Notes: generated by a model from the letters alone, not told the origin. 64,000 nucleotides of DNA from Verticillium longisporum (GCA_019188255.1 JAETXT010000007.1:3906001-3970000); one strand, 5' to 3'. Positions 1 through 12,156 are shown, counted from the first letter of the stretch. Program-made: numbers and translations.

Positions 1-381
1 CGCTCTTTTGACGCGCCGCGGGGGGAAGGCCACCGACCGAACAAGCTATCCATGGACAGGCCGCCCGAGGGTGAGACACGACCGCGGACCGGCAGCAGGG
101 AGACACGGTACAGCAGGGATCGAAGTGGCAGCGCATCGAAGCGCGTCACGGGAGGATACTCGCCATTCCCACCGCCGCCATCCGCAGCGCCGCCCACCCA
201 TAAAAAGGCGACGTCGGTCGGGGTGCCGCCAGCACCGACGCGAGAGCCTCCACCGGCGAGAGAGCAACGGCCGGCGACAGCACACCCTCAACCAGTGATG
301 GAATCAAATGTTGGGGTCAAAACACCACACAAGAGTCGGAGCTTGCGGAGGTTGTTTGGTATGAAAGAAGGGTCGTCTTGA
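1..381 (+). CDS. 3' end of an unidentified gene, truncated by the window edge
   Basis: The reading frame is open from the first base of the window to a TGA at 379-381, 126 codons, so this is probably the last exon of a gene that begins outside the window. The peptide is low-complexity: rich in Arg, Pro, Ser and Thr, with a Pro stretch in the middle, and it ends in a basic segment (KSRSLRRLFGMKEGSS). An ATG lies at 52, but the frame is also open upstream of it. No domain is recognisable, and a disordered C-terminal tail is the only description I can support. A chance open frame in GC-rich DNA is possible. Confidence 0.4.
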   Translation, partial: RSFDAPRGEGHRPNKLSMDRPPEGETRPRTGSRETRYSRDRSGSASKRVTGGYSPFPPPPSAAPPTHKKATSVGVPPAPTREPPPAREQRPATAHPQPVMESNVGVKTPHKSRSLRRLFGMKEGSS

Positions 382-1174
382 TGCTGTGGCGTGCATCAGG
401 GTGATTTTATTGGCACCATCACGGTTATTGGAGTCATGGGATGGCGTTGGGTATAATCAGGACACACCAAGGGTGTTGCCCGCTGTCACTATCTGGGCGT
501 GCCAAGGTAGACAGGGGAAGGCCTAGGCCGCCATGTTTAATGATGATGATAATATCAAGCACAGTAACGCGTTACGTTTCCCAACACATGATACGTTGCG
601 GAATAGGCTTGGGTGACGAGTTGGTAGCGGTTGAAAATCATCAGCTCAGACCAAGTCCACTGTCAGTGTGATACCCCTAACAGACCCATGCAAGGCGGCT
701 AGCTGTTACGTACAGCCAGCTACGTACAGCCAGCCCCTCTAATAGCGGAGATCTCATCGCTCTGGACCCTAGCGATTCATGCTCAGGCGCCCTTCCCCAG
801 GCTTTTCGGAACCAAGCCAAGACGAGCCATGGCGATTTGGACTCTGGAGCCTTAGGGAGGGGAGGGGACGGGATGGGGGGCGCGAGGGAGCTATGACAGG
901 GATCACCTCGCTAAAGACGTCATGGGCCAGCTTCGAGACCAATTGAACGTTGTGATCCAGAACAACGGCGATTACCCCCATTTCACCTCAGCCGATACTT
1001 CCCTCCCCCCCCCCCCCCCGACCGACGTTCAACGGCCCCTGATTGCTGCTCTACAGCCAAATGTCGAGCAGCCAATGCTGTCATCGTTGAGGCGACGTTG
1101 ACGTGGCAAGCTGATACCGAGATTTGGCTTCTGGTCGATGCGTATCTCTTCTCTGGTTCATAAGCGTCACGACC
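382..1174. other. intergenic region, no gene seen
   Basis: No convincing coding frame. It holds a partial direct duplication (tacgtacagccagc at about 707-735), a run of 15 C at about 1005-1019, and the presumed promoter of the MFS gene that starts at 1175. Confidence 0.5.
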
Positions 1175-2967
1175 ATGGCCAGCTCCTCACGAGGAGGCCA
1201 CCTCCAACGCCGCGACGCCTCGCCCCCATCCGCCCCGACGACGGCAGAATTTAACCTCGATAACGATCTCGACCTCGACCTCGACCTCGACCTCGAATCA
1301 GAAGATGACGACCTGCGCCATGGCGAATCCGCCCTCGGCGAGGCTTACGAGCTGCAACCTGTCAAGGCCGGTGGCCGTCGCGATGATGACGAGGAGGACG
1401 AGGAAGATAGCGATGGCTGGATACGGCCTGCCACCTCGGCCTCTGGTCGAAGAAGCAGCATGACGAGCACCGTCGCCAGCTTCCAGCTGTACACGCCAGA
1501 TGAAGAGGCTGCTGTGGTCAAGAAGTTCGATCGCCGACTCGTCCTCTTCGTCGCCTTGCTCTACATGCTGAGCTTCCTCGACCGCTCCAACATTGGCAAC
1601 GCCCGCATCGCCGGCATGGACGCCGACCTCCAGACGACGCCCGCCTGGGACGGATGGTACCCCTGGGCTCTGACGACTTTCTACATGACCTATATTGCCT
1701 TTGAGTGGATGTCCATACTCTGGCGCCACCTGCCGGCCCATGCCTACATTGCCGCCATTGTCTTTTCCTGGGGCCTCATCGCATCCCTTCAGGCCGTCGC
1801 CGTCTCGTACCCCATGCTCATAGCCTTGCGCGCCCTCCTCGGCATCGGTGAGGCCGCGTTCACTGGCATTCCATACTACCTCTCCTTTTTCTTCAAGCGG
1901 AAAGAGCTCGCCCTTCGCACAGCCGTATTCCTGTCCGCCGCGCCCCTGGCCACCGCATTCGCCTCGTCTCTCGCCTTTCTCATCGTGTCGCTCGCCAAGA
2001 ACGGGCCCATCGCCCCGTGGCGCCTCCTTTTCCTCCTCGAGGGCTTCCCCTCGGTGCTCATCGCCCCCATCGCCTGGCGTCTGATCCCCGACTCGCCGCA
2101 AACAGCAACCTACCTCACGCCGCGCCAGCGAAAAGTCGCCCGCCTGCGCCTGCGCAACGAGGAGACGCCACCCTCGCCCTCCTCGGCCGCCGACGCCGCC
2201 TCAACGTCCCCGCCGACGTCTTCGACCCTGTCCCAGTACGCCGCCATCCTCAAAGACCCGCTGGCCTGGCTCCCCGCCGCCATCTTCTTCCTCACCAACA
2301 TGGCCTTCTCCTCGCTCCCCGTCTTCCTCCCCAAGATCCTCACGGAAATGGGCCACCCAGACACCGAGGCCCACATCCTCGCGGCGCCCCCTACCTCGTC
2401 GCCTTCCTCGTCCTGCTGCCGACAGCCGCCCTCTCCGACCGCCTGCGCTCGCGCTCCGCCCCGCTGGCCCTCCACGCCCTCGCTTCCGCCGCCGGCTACG
2501 CCGTCCTCGCCCTCGCCCGCCCGCTCGGCCTGTCCCCCTGGCTCCGGTATGCCGCCCTCTTCCCCGCCGCCGCCGGCTTCTACGCCGTCGTCGCCCTGCT
2601 CCTGGCCTGGTCCGTCAACAACCAGCCGCGCGGGCCCCGCCGCGCCGCTGCCTTTGCCCTGCTGCAGCTCGTCGGCCAGTGCGGGCCCCTCGTCGGCACG
2701 CGCCTGTACCCCGACGCCGACGCGCCCTTCTACGAGAAGGGCATGCGGGCGTGCGCCGGCGCAATGCTGGGCGTGGCGGTGCTCGTCGGAGTCATGAGAG
2801 TGTACATGCAGGTGCTGAATCGGCGGATGGATCGAGAGGAAGGCAGGGTGCAGGAGACGGGGATTTCAGAGGTCGACGACGTGGGCGCTGAGGAAGAGGA
2901 GGGGCTGGTTGGAAGGAGTAGCAAGAGACGAAGAGAGGAGAGAGAAAGTTTTCGATATATGCTTTAA
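1175..2967 (+). CDS. MFS transporter, DAL5/allantoate permease-like (anion:cation symporter family), frameshifted
   Basis: Predicted plasma-membrane permease with a long acidic N-terminal cytosolic tail (about 120 residues, with a DL-repeat encoded by a CTCGAC microsatellite near 1264-1293) followed by about 12 membrane spans. Family signs are the first span with LLYMLSFLDRSNIGNARIAG and a later LLGIGEAAFTGIPYYLSFFF, typical of the DAL5-like group that takes up small organic anions, vitamins or allantoate; the substrate cannot be told. I chose the ATG at 1175; the frame is open upstream only through a non-ATG codon. The frame breaks at the CCCCC run 2387-2391: upstream reads ...EAHILAAP, and the following spans continue one frame over (YLVAFLVLLPTAALSDRLRS...) to a TAA at 2965. 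One missing C restores 597 residues, the usual family length. No intron could explain the shift. Confidence 0.75.
2387..2391 (+). other. frameshift at a C5 run in the MFS gene
   Basis: The transporter similarity leaves one frame and resumes in the next exactly at this homopolymer. A run of six C would join the two halves without loss of residues. Confidence 0.7.
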
Positions 2968-3179
2968 TACCATGGGCGAGAAATGAAGCCTACCGAACAA
3001 ACGACGAAGAGAGTTAGCTGGCTGCGGCTGAGCATTTGCGTTGTGTGTCACGGTTGTGCGTGGAGAACTGAAAACATTGGACCTTCTCTTAACTTTGTCT
3101 TCTTGGCACTGTCTTGTGAATTAAAAAGAATAGCATGACTGCCTCGTCGACTCTCAGCTGACATCGCCCCTGATGCTGG

Positions 3180-4846
3180 TTAAACCCTCCCACGCCTCGT
3201 ACTCACTCCCGAACGAAAACTGAAGACACTGTATCTGGGCCGTAGCACCGGATCGCTGGCACGTCTTTCAATCTCCTTCTCCATGGATCCGACGACCACA
3301 GTGTCGCTCGAGATGTTCCGCAACCCGAACACGCTGCGCACCGGACGAAGCAGTGGAGCGTGGGACTGCCTCTTCTTCTTGCGTCTGCGCAGCTCAGCCT
3401 TGGCGTCCACACCATGCCAGCTCTCTCGTGTGTTCCTCAGCCAGGCTTGGATACGACGGCGACGCTGCGAGAGGGCCTTTCTTGCTCGGGTAATAAGGCT
3501 GTGCTTGTGCTTCTTTATGTTTTCCTGCTGCTTGGTACTATTGTGTCCTTCTCGAACACCCTTGGTGACACACTGTCCATCAGCTTTCCTTGTCTCAGGC
3601 TTCTTCTTTTGAAGACGTCCCTTGCCAGCAGGCTTTTGCAATGGAACTGAGGCTACTGGGCTTGGTAGCTCCAACACAGATGGTTCGGCCGATACAGACG
3701 TGTCATCGGAGGATCTGCGGTCGGTGGACTTCTGCCCCCGGAGTTCTCGGACACTCGAATCCGTCTTGTCGGAGATGGCGTTGCCCCGGGACACTTGCGC
3801 GACGCCCATTGATGATTCCAGTACACCGGACTTGATGCTCGTTTGACAGGACCGATAGGAACTAGCGAATGTATGTGCAGTGGGAATCGGTGCCGAGGTG
3901 CTTCCAGTTCAGCTGTTGTTTCATCAGCCTGAAATGCCATGAAATGAGTAATCTCTGTTTTGTTAAGATGTGCATTGTTGTCATTGCTCGAGCTCATAGC
4001 ACGTCTCGCATGTCGAGGCTCGTTTGAAGATGACAGCTTGCGGCTGCTTGAACTGTGGGACCGAGAGATGCGATATTCGGTGGCAGCCGATGACGTGCCT
4101 TGAACTCCAGGGCTTGACGAACTGATTCGAAGCTTGCGGATAGCTTGCAGGAGTTGGGTATCTGGGATCACATCCTTCGCGTGAGACTGAACAGGGGATT
4201 CTGGCCGTGACTGGATCTTGCCGATGCTGGCACTGATATATGAGGATGACGAGAAGTCGTGAGCGTGGCAATTGTCGGCTTCCGGGGGGTTCTTCTTCTG
4301 GACATGTTCATCAACCTGTGCAGACAAAGATGTCTTGCTACCGAGACCATGGCCGTGATGAAGGACCTTCATGAGGATATCAGGTTCCGTGTACTCCTGC
4401 GGCGAAGGAGAATAGTCGTCCAGAAGACAAAGATCCATATTGACCGAGGCTTTCCTTGCCTTGAACCTGTTCGACTGGTACGACGGGAAAGCAGCACCAG
4501 AAGTGAGTGTCACGGCGTTGGCCTTGCACCATTCCGCACGTTCCTCAAAAGGAAGAAACCGTGGAAGCTGCTGGTCCCTGGGTATGTTCTCGGCGCCAGT
4601 CGGAGCATTGAAGAGGTTCCGTAGCTTGGCGCGCACCTTTTCGCCTGCAATAGCAGCCTTCTCCGTGTCAGTCAGCTCCCTTGATTCAGCGCTTCTGTCC
4701 TACAGATTGGCAAGAAGGGGTGCACGCTTGGGGCCGGATGATTTGCGAAAGAGATCTGCCGGGAGCGTCTGGTTTTGCCCAAGGCAGCCGTATGGGTTCT
4801 CCTCCTTCATGGGCGGCATATCCGGCAACGATATGTGACGTAGCAT
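3180..4846 (-). CDS. unidentified Ser-rich, basic-tailed protein with an in-frame TAG
   Basis: I do not recognise this protein. From an ATG at 4846 the frame runs through a TAG at 4700-4702 and on to about 4003. It then needs a shift of two that is met by a 74-base intron at 3929-4002 (GTGCTA...TTTCAG, with CTTAAC inside), and it ends with a stop at 3180-3182. The total is then 531 codons. The N-terminal part is hydrophilic with a conserved-looking stretch around the stop (APLLAN-L-stop-DRSAESRELTDTEK). The middle is Ser-rich (SSSSSR, SSSSP). The C-terminal 150 residues are very basic (KPAGKGRLQKKKPETRK, RRRRIQAWLR, RRRKKKR), which suggests a nuclear or nucleic-acid-binding location. The weak donor makes the intron a guess. 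It could be one decayed gene or two adjacent pieces. Confidence 0.45.
3929..4002 (-). other. possible 74-base intron in the unidentified gene
   Basis: Its length is 2 modulo 3, exactly what is required to connect the two open frames. It ends in TTTCAG and has a CTTAAC branch-like site, but the donor GTGCTA is poor. Confidence 0.35.
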
Positions 4847-5433
4847 GATAGATATTGTGTGACTATAAGGAACTTCAGAGGTGAATCAAAAGCTCTACTC
4901 CGGCTGTGATGTTTGTGGTTGTGCATGGGTACGATAAAATCAACGAGTCGTGAAGCAGAGTTGGCACGAAGGTGTTCTTCCAGTCCACTGTTTCTGGAGC
5001 ACTGCTTCTGGATACTCGTAGAAATTCAAAGCCATATCCATTGGAAGAAGCAGCTACGGGTTGATTAAGTCCAGTCATGACTGCCCATCAACCCCAGCCG
5101 TTCCTGCTACCCCTCTTCTTGAAAGGCGAACAGGCAGTGATGACTGGCGGAGTACCTGTCCCCAAAGCATATTGGGCACGCACTCATGTGATCCGCCGAT
5201 GATATTGAATGTAAGCATGATACTCAAGGCATCCGAACTGGTCATTTCTGTTATGTTTCCATGTCATTCTTCCGAGGTACTGGATGAGAAACTGTGCCAG
5301 CAAGTTGTTGCTAGGTCTTCCTGGGCACCTGGCACCCAAACCTCAGGGGTGGACTTTCGCACAGGCCACAAGGTGAAAAGTGGAGCTTACCTCGGTACAA
5401 CTGAACATCACGCCCCCTTGTATAACAACTCAC
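4847..5433. other. intergenic, divergent promoter region
   Basis: Lies between two divergently transcribed genes. No coding frame or RNA gene recognised. Confidence 0.45.
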
Positions 5434-6096
5434 ATGGCCGATAGCCTGGTAAGTGGCATTCAATTACATACTCATCAACGTTACTTTGCAATGGAAGGCG
5501 AAGCAGCGAAAACAAAACAGACAAACAAAGATGTCTCGGCCATGACTTCGGAGAATCCAGACCTCCAGCACTTCCTCTCTATACCCTGGTGCGCCGCCCA
5601 CCTCACACCCACCACCATCTACGAGACCCCCGTCTGCCGCTTCCCCAAACTCTCGGGGGAGGACAACCTCTTCGCCACAGTCCTCAACGCACCAGGCGCC
5701 ATCAAGGCCTTCCTCTCCTTCCACGAAGCCCCTGCGCCAGACGCCCCGCCCCTCGTTGAGGAGATTGACTTCTTCGTCACCCTTGGCACTGACGTTGCCA
5801 GTCACCCCTCCCTGTGCCATGGCGGCCTCATCGCCGCCCTCATGGATGAGGTCCTGGGTCTCACCATGGGTATGAACAAGTCGCGAGGCGCCTTGTCCAC
5901 TCAGACGCACATGACGGGTTACCTGAACATCAATTATCTGAAACCTGTCCCGGTGCCGGCGACGTACCTTTGTCGGGCCAAGGTGCTGCGTATCGAGGGA
6001 AGGAAAAGTTTCCTGGTAGGGACTGTAGAGGACGAGCAGGGCGCTGTTCTTGTCAAGGCAGATTCCCTTTTTATAGACGTAAAGGGAAAATTATGA
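5434..6096 (+). CDS. hot-dog fold acyl-CoA thioesterase (PaaI/THEM4-like)
   Basis: Predicted thioesterase of the PaaI/THEM4 superfamily, which hydrolyses acyl-CoA thioesters in cytosol or mitochondria. The last 140 residues hold the hot-dog core. The substrate-site motif is ASHPSLCHGGLIAALMDEVLG, where the HGG loop and the acidic residue of the following helix are typical. After it come the strand LSTQTHMTGYLNINYLKPVPVPATYLCRAKV and the ending EDEQGAVLVKADSLFI. The family usually runs 150-240 residues, and here it is 220 from the ATG at 5434, 201 from 5491 or 184 from 5542. The start is uncertain; the first 35 residues look unstructured and GTAAGT at 5449 could be a donor. No break is seen. 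The preferred substrate is unknown. Confidence 0.75.
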   Translation: MADSLVSGIQLHTHQRYFAMEGEAAKTKQTNKDVSAMTSENPDLQHFLSIPWCAAHLTPTTIYETPVCRFPKLSGEDNLFATVLNAPGAIKAFLSFHEAPAPDAPPLVEEIDFFVTLGTDVASHPSLCHGGLIAALMDEVLGLTMGMNKSRGALSTQTHMTGYLNINYLKPVPVPATYLCRAKVLRIEGRKSFLVGTVEDEQGAVLVKADSLFIDVKGKL

Positions 6097-6440
6097 GTTA
6101 GAATCAGTTAGGAATGGCAAAGAGGGAGAGAGGTAGTCGCATACTTGAGATGACCTATAAGCACCAGCTGGACCTGAGACTCAAATAGACAACATCCATG
6201 ATGATAATGCAAGAAATTAGCACCCATCTGGCTGCACAGACATATGTTTATAACGGGTTTGGAATCGACTCGAGATCGATATTTATTATTGTGATGAAGG
6301 CGCCGTATTTGCTCCTAATATAGTAATGAAAGTCACCGCCGGCCTAGAGAACCTAGTGCCATAACACCCCCAACGGGCGCTCGCATCAAGGGGCCCCGCC
6401 GACGAGACGTTCACTCACCCTCCGCATCAACTGACAGCTT
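6097..6440. other. convergent intergenic region
   Basis: A 3' untranslated region is expected for both flanking genes; nothing else recognised. Confidence 0.45.
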
Positions 6441-9400
6441 CTAGATTGCTTGACCTTCACAGTCACAGTCACAGCCGAAGTCCGTCCGAAAGACCTCTTT
6501 GTCGTTGCCGAGACCCATTAGCTTCTCGACCGCTCTCTTTGCAGCACCCACTTTGGCGTACCGTCCACTCGACGACTTGGCATGTAGCAGGATTCTTCCG
6601 TGGACCATGAACCCACAAATCACTTCCGTCTCAGTGATCGCAGCTGCCCCGCCGTCTTCGCAGCTCGGCGGCAGTTCACTTAAAAGAAGCCGCCAGTCCT
6701 GGCAGCCAAAGTCCTGCTGCATCATACGCGCCAGCGTTGTGACAGGGTGGCTGCTGGCAAAGGAATCATATAGCGCCATGTCTGCGAAGAAAGGCCGGAT
6801 ATGCTTCTCGAAGAACGCCTGTACCTGGCCATAATCGTATCCTGAATCAACGAAAATAGCACCGATGTATGCCTCGACCACGTCTGAGAGGAATTTGGGG
6901 GGGGTGCTTCACGTTGAGCCAGTAATCTCGCGAGACTGTGCCAGAGATCTGGGCCACCGCTTCGGCTTCTTGGCGTGCATGAGTAAGTGCGTCGACGTAG
7001 TCCTTGATTTGATTGGCCATGATGCTGTTAAAGTGAAGGACACGCCGGTAGAAGCCCAACTCTACACTCAGACTTCCGAGGAAGTGGTTCGAAACCATGG
7101 CCATCTTGTGTTCAGTGAGCCATTGAGGATCGGCGTCGGGAAACTTCCTGAAGAGAAAGTCTACGCAGACCATGTCTAGAAGCGCGTCACCGAGGAACTC
7201 GAGGCGCTGATAATTGGGCACGCTCTCAAACTGACGGGGGTAGGACGGGTGCTTGAAGGCACTCCGCAGCAGGGCAGGAGACTTGAACTCATATCCCATC
7301 TGCTCTTTAATCTGTAAAGACGCTTCCATCTGCACAGCACTTGGCTCCGCCGCTTGCCAGATCGGCATCTTAAATGCTTTGTAATAGTCCTCGTATGATT
7401 TCATGTCGTGATTTTTGTTCCTCACGACGGCCGTCACAGCGCGTACGGCCATGTCAAAGTTGCCCTCGTCAGTGTACGACAAATATGAGGCGCCAATGAT
7501 GGCCTCGCATACATCAGCAATAGACTTGTCGGCCAATGAGTGTGAGTTTTGTGCTCCTTGGGCTTTGCCCGCCTTCTGCTTCAGACCCTGGGGGTACCAA
7601 CTGCGTCGATCGAATTGCTTTGATCGAATGTACTCTTGCAAGTTCTTCTTTAATGCGACATTGAACAGATTCTGGTTGCAAATAAGAAGCATTCGCTCGA
7701 CGTGATACTCAAACTCGTTGCTGTCAGGGATCCGAGTAAAAAGTGCGATGGTGGTTGCCATTTTGAGAAAGCAGTCTCCGAGAAACTCGAGTCGCTCATA
7801 ATTATTGCCCATGCCGGCCTGGAAATCAATCTTTTCCTGATCGTGCTCTTCACTGTTGCTTGAATCTTTGGTCATCGCCTCGAGAGCCAGGTCGGGACGA
7901 ACTCGAAGGTTCAACATACGGCAGGCGTCAAGGGCGATCATATTCGATTCAATCCGATGGATGATGGCGGGAAAGTTGTAGGCCATAGCGACGACCTCGA
8001 CAGGGAGTGTTGAGATCTGTAGCGGCTGGAGAATCACATAACAGACCCTAGACCCTTCATGCTTGGAATCGGCAAATTCGTCGAGAAGATTCCGGCGCAG
8101 CGAGACCAACTCGGCTTCTACCACGGGTTGAGTGTCCAACCATTCACCAGCTCTCCGGGCTCGACTCTTTGCCCAGAGGCTGATGCTGTATTCCTTTATG
8201 GTATGCTCAACGTCCTTCCAGAGCCTGAATGTGGGTTCGGGAACTCCATCTGGAACCAAGTCGGTCGGCTTGAGATCTGTCCGAATACCTCTGAGAAACA
8301 GCTTGCGCGATCCCGTGTATGGATCAATTACAAACTTGCTTTGATAGAAGCTGGGACTGTGATCTTCATCCCAAGGCAAGTACTCAACCTCTTTGGTCGA
8401 CATCAGATGGCTCCAGTCGATCAGTGACCCTGGGTCTTCATTCGGTGAGAACTCATGACTGTGGTCATAAGCAGCAGGTGCCAGGAAGTATGGAAGGTCT
8501 GCGACTTGAGAATCGTATACCTTGCTGAAGACGTCTTTGAAAATGCGCAGAGTGAATACTCTGAGGCTGTCTAGACGTACTTCATCCAAGTTCATGGGTT
8601 TCGCCACAGATACTACCTCCGCTATGGACCGACCACAGTTACCGAAAAATAGTGGAACTCCTGGAAGCTCTGGCAGTGCCTCTCGTGTGAGGAGGGCGAG
8701 TGGCTGTGATGGTCTGTTCAATGCACCAGGTGTACGAAGCTTCAGGACTGTGAGGAACAGAGAGGATGCCGGTCCACGCCGTGACCATACCTCTGGCTTG
8801 ACCCTCATATTGTACCGTTCACGCTTCTTGGAGCTGATGGCTAGGCGTGCGTTTCGCATGGCCGGGAGCTTCCTGGTAAACGTCGGCTGAAGGTGACTGC
8901 TGATGAACCCACCTTTGATGAGCTTCATGCACATCTCAAACGCTGCGGAGCACCTGGCCTCTGCTTTGTTCTTTTGGAGCGTGCCTGACACGCTCAAAAT
9001 GGGAGACTTGCTCGGAAGCTGGACCTCGCAGATGTACTCGCTACCGATGAGAGAGACCATATAGGAAGGACTTGGTGTTTCGTCGTTCACCTGTAGAGAA
9101 GAGGCAAAATTTGACAGAACCACGAGGCTGCCGGTCCAGGTGAGTTTGGCCCCGGTGGATGGAACGATGTGGAACTTATGGTCGCGCTCGCCATGGTGAA
9201 GAGCTGCCTCGGGGTCCCAGCCCACGATCTTGCGGTCTTCTGGCAGTGTGCTGCAGAATTGGCGGATGAGGGAGAGGTCATAATTTGCTTGTATCTTCGC
9301 CCTTGTATGCTTGCCGTTGCCTAGCTCGGCCATGCAAATATACTCCGAGTTCAAGTGCCGAGCGCGGCCTTTGGATTGTATGTACTGAATCACCGAGTTG

Positions 9401-11182
9401 AAAAGATCGAATCGAATGACAATGTTGCAGTCTGCGATGTCAATGCCCTCCTCGGCCACAGAAGTGGCGAGAAGACAGTTGTATTCACCACGTCTGAACT
9501 TTGTTATTGTCATCACTTGCTCTTTGTACGACATGGCAAGAGGGCTGTTGTCAGATGGGTTCCCGACCTGATTCTGTTCAGTACGGCACCAACGATCCCC
9601 GATGTATTTCACTTACAAGCGCAGCCGGTTTCAGATATAGAGGTCCAATACCAGGCAAGGAGAGGAGGTGAGCCAGAATCATGGCTGTGTTTCGTTTCTC
9701 CACGAAGATGATGCACTTGTGATCGGTAGGGGCACTGAAGCGCAATTCCAGTTGGCCGAGGAGGCACAGCACTTTGGACGACAAGTCTTGCAGGGTTTTG
9801 GTGATTGGGAGGAACTGATGTTGCTTGATGATGTTGCGGACCTCCTCAATGGCAACGCGCTCCTTTTCGGCGCGATCGGCAAAAATGTTGTCTTGTGCAG
9901 TTTGCGCTGCCAATCTCGCGAGGGTTTCTTCGGTCAGAAATATCTGCCAGAAGCGATCGACACACCAGCTGCCAAGGGAGCTCGACATTTCTAAAGAATT
10001 GCTCAGCGCCTTTGCGAAGTTCTTGTTGTAGCGCACCTGTTCTTGGATCTTCTTATGAAGATTGGTGGTGAAGGGTGGTTCGAGGGCAGGGTACTTGCAG
10101 TCTTGTTCGACGACCTCTTTCTGGATTTGTTTGAATGATACAGAGTCCTCCTCGATTGTCGCAATCTCACTATGCAACAAACCTTCGAGTTGAGCGGCAG
10201 CAATCTTGACGTCGGTGAGGGCATCCACCGGAGAGGCAGTCATGCCGAAGATCTTGGGGCGCCTTTCTTTGTCAGGTTCCGTAATGTAGTAGTCCTTGAT
10301 GATCCGGGCGTACGGATGATTTCCCTTGGCGTGATGTGCTTCATCGAAGACAAGCAGGTTGATCTGATCCATGCGGATGAATGATCTGGCAAGGCATTGC
10401 TGAAGGATGGCGGCGGTGCAGACCATGACCATGTTGTCATCCCATCTTTTCGTCCATGACTCCTTGATCCAGTCCGACCGTACCATGTCACCGCATACAC
10501 GGTCAATGGGAAATTCCAGATTGCACTCCAGAACCGCGTGCTGTTGGAGGGCAAGAGCAACCTTTTCCACGAGGAAAAAGGCGATTCTCTTGGGCTTGCC
10601 CGCGCGTCGATCCGCGGTTTCTTGTTCGAGGGTGTGTCGCAGAAGAAGGGCTGCGATTAAGGTCTTTCCTGATCCAGTGGGTAACACGGCAATGATGTTC
10701 TTTCGCTTCGCCCGCTCGAAGAGCTCAATCTGATACTCCCGAGGATTTTCGATGATCTTACGATTCTCACTCTCGCGTACCATCAGGGCCGTGGAGGTGT
10801 GGTTGAGGTTTTGAGCCGGCTGAGGGGTTGACTGAGCAATCTCGCTGGAGTTGCTCTGAAGCCAGTCGTGAAAGGCAGCATGATCTGCGCGCTTCTTCTC
10901 GGTAATTTTATGAGGCCTTTCTGGGGTCATGCTGTACTGTCTTTCGTCTGAATCTTCGTCAGCTTCATCGTGGCTGCCGCAGTCATCCTCATCGTCGTCA
11001 GAATCTCGGCTCTGGTTGTCCTGGGTCGTGGCGGTATTCTGAGTGAATCTGTTGATACAGAGGTATCCATCTTCCTTTCCAGTCGTAGATGTTGATGTGC
11101 TGGACGATATGTTTTCCGGTCCATCTGCGAGGATTGAGATGCCGGTGGCGTCCAGACCAACAGGGAGCTCGTCAGTCGTCAT
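6441..11182 (-). CDS. dcl-1: dicer-like protein 1, frameshifted near the 3' end
   Basis: RNase III enzyme that cuts long dsRNA into small RNAs; in Neurospora the DCL-1 type acts in quelling (redundantly with DCL-2) and in meiotic silencing. The start is the ATG at 11182 (MTTDELPVG). An acidic N-terminal tail is followed by the helicase: PREYQIELF, Walker A LPTGSGKT, DEAH in LLVFDEAHHAKGNHPYA, and GMTASP. Past a 49-base intron (9568-9616) come helicase C (SVAEEGIDIAD, QYIQSKGRARH), the dicer dimerisation region, RNase IIIa (YERLEFLGDCFLKMA; DVCEAIIGA), RNase IIIb (YQRLEFLGDALLDMV; VVEAYIGAIFVD) and a C-terminal dsRNA-binding segment ending in a Cys-Asp cluster. Both RNase III sites keep their acidic residues. 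The frame slips inside RNase IIIb at an 8-G run (6897-6904). With one base removed and the intron spliced the protein is 1563 residues, normal for DCL-1. It lies head-to-head with the TAP42 gene. Confidence 0.9.
6897..6904 (-). other. frameshift at a G8/C8 run in dcl-1 RNase IIIb
   Basis: Upstream frame reads NVKHPP then turns to QIPLRRGRG. One C fewer gives KFLSDVVEAYIGA, the expected RNase IIIb second motif. Confidence 0.8.
9568..9616 (-). other. 49-base intron of dcl-1
   Basis: Donor GTAAGT at 9616 and acceptor ATCAG at 9568, with TACTGAAC as branch site. Splicing joins ...YLKPAAL to VGNPSDN..., which matches how I recall DCL-1 relatives reading (YLRPGALVG). The length of 1 modulo 3 is what the two frames need. 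Confidence 0.8.
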
Positions 11183-12156
11183 CCTCTCAAGCAAGCATGC
11201 GCAGGAAGAGAGTGGATGTCCGTATGACTTGAGACGCGTTGTGACCGCTGCTGAGGTAGGTGTTGTCAGGGAAAAGGTATCAGTAGGGGTGTGAAGAGAG
11301 AAAGTGAGCTCTTTTGTAATCCCGATCAGTGTTGGCCATTGGTGCTCCTTCCTCTTGTTCCCGCTGAAGTCGAAGTGCGACAGCTTTGAGCTTGATTCAC
11401 CGTGGTATCTGATCCAAAGGAAGTCACCGAGTGAATACTTCAAGTTCGGTCGTGGATTCTTCTGGATCTATAGCCGTTCCCCAGATATAAAAGCCTCTAG
11501 CTCTTCGCGTTGCCATGTAAAGTGACTGTTTGCTTTCGGTGAAGAGGCCATGGATAGCAAGGCGGACGGGGGAAGCTTGGTGACAGTCTTATAGTCGATT
11601 TGAAGGAGCATTCCCCGCGCATGTCTCAGTTATCTGACTTGAATGCATTTATGGCGTAGCATTGATGCTACAGATGAACAGATGACTCTCCATCTCAGAC
11701 TAGATCTAATAGCATGATGGTTCCCATCTCAAATGGCAAATTTGCGATGGGGGATCAGTCAGTTTCAAAGTGTGTTTGTCATCTTTGCTACACCTACAAG
11801 CCGCACGGCAAGCTACCTACACGACGATGGAGAATGCCTAATTTGCGCCCAGGACGTGTCCATGGCATACTCTTGTTCTGCCAGAGGAAGGGCAGCTTCG
11901 GAAACAGCTGTTTGACCACTCGTTGGTAGAGATAAGATAAGACAGCTCGACCCTGAACCCTGAACATCATCCACTTCGCGGGGCAGCCTGCCAATTGCCA
12001 CTGCTGCCAACTTTGACTGCAGTATTCCCCCGACGCCGTTCTTGAGCCTGCTCTCTTGCTACAACCGGTCGAAAGAACGTGGAGCACCCATACTTGGTCG
12101 TTGGAGAGCCTGATCTCGTATCCAAAACCGCCCTCTCGTCTGCACAACATCTCGCG
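11183..12156. other. divergent promoter region, dcl-1 / TAP42
   Basis: About 970 bases between two start codons facing away from each other. The dcl-1-side frame stays open upstream of the ATG at 11182 only through a non-ATG codon. No other gene seen. Confidence 0.45.

Noticed and set aside
1005..1019. 15-C run as a functional element
   Set aside because: A simple homopolymer; its exact length is also doubtful given the other run-length problems.
4655..4702. reassignment of TAG as a sense codon in this organism
   Set aside because: TAG is the normal final stop of several intact genes here (dcl-1, TAP42-like, pyrABCN, PNPOx-like, secreted protein 2).
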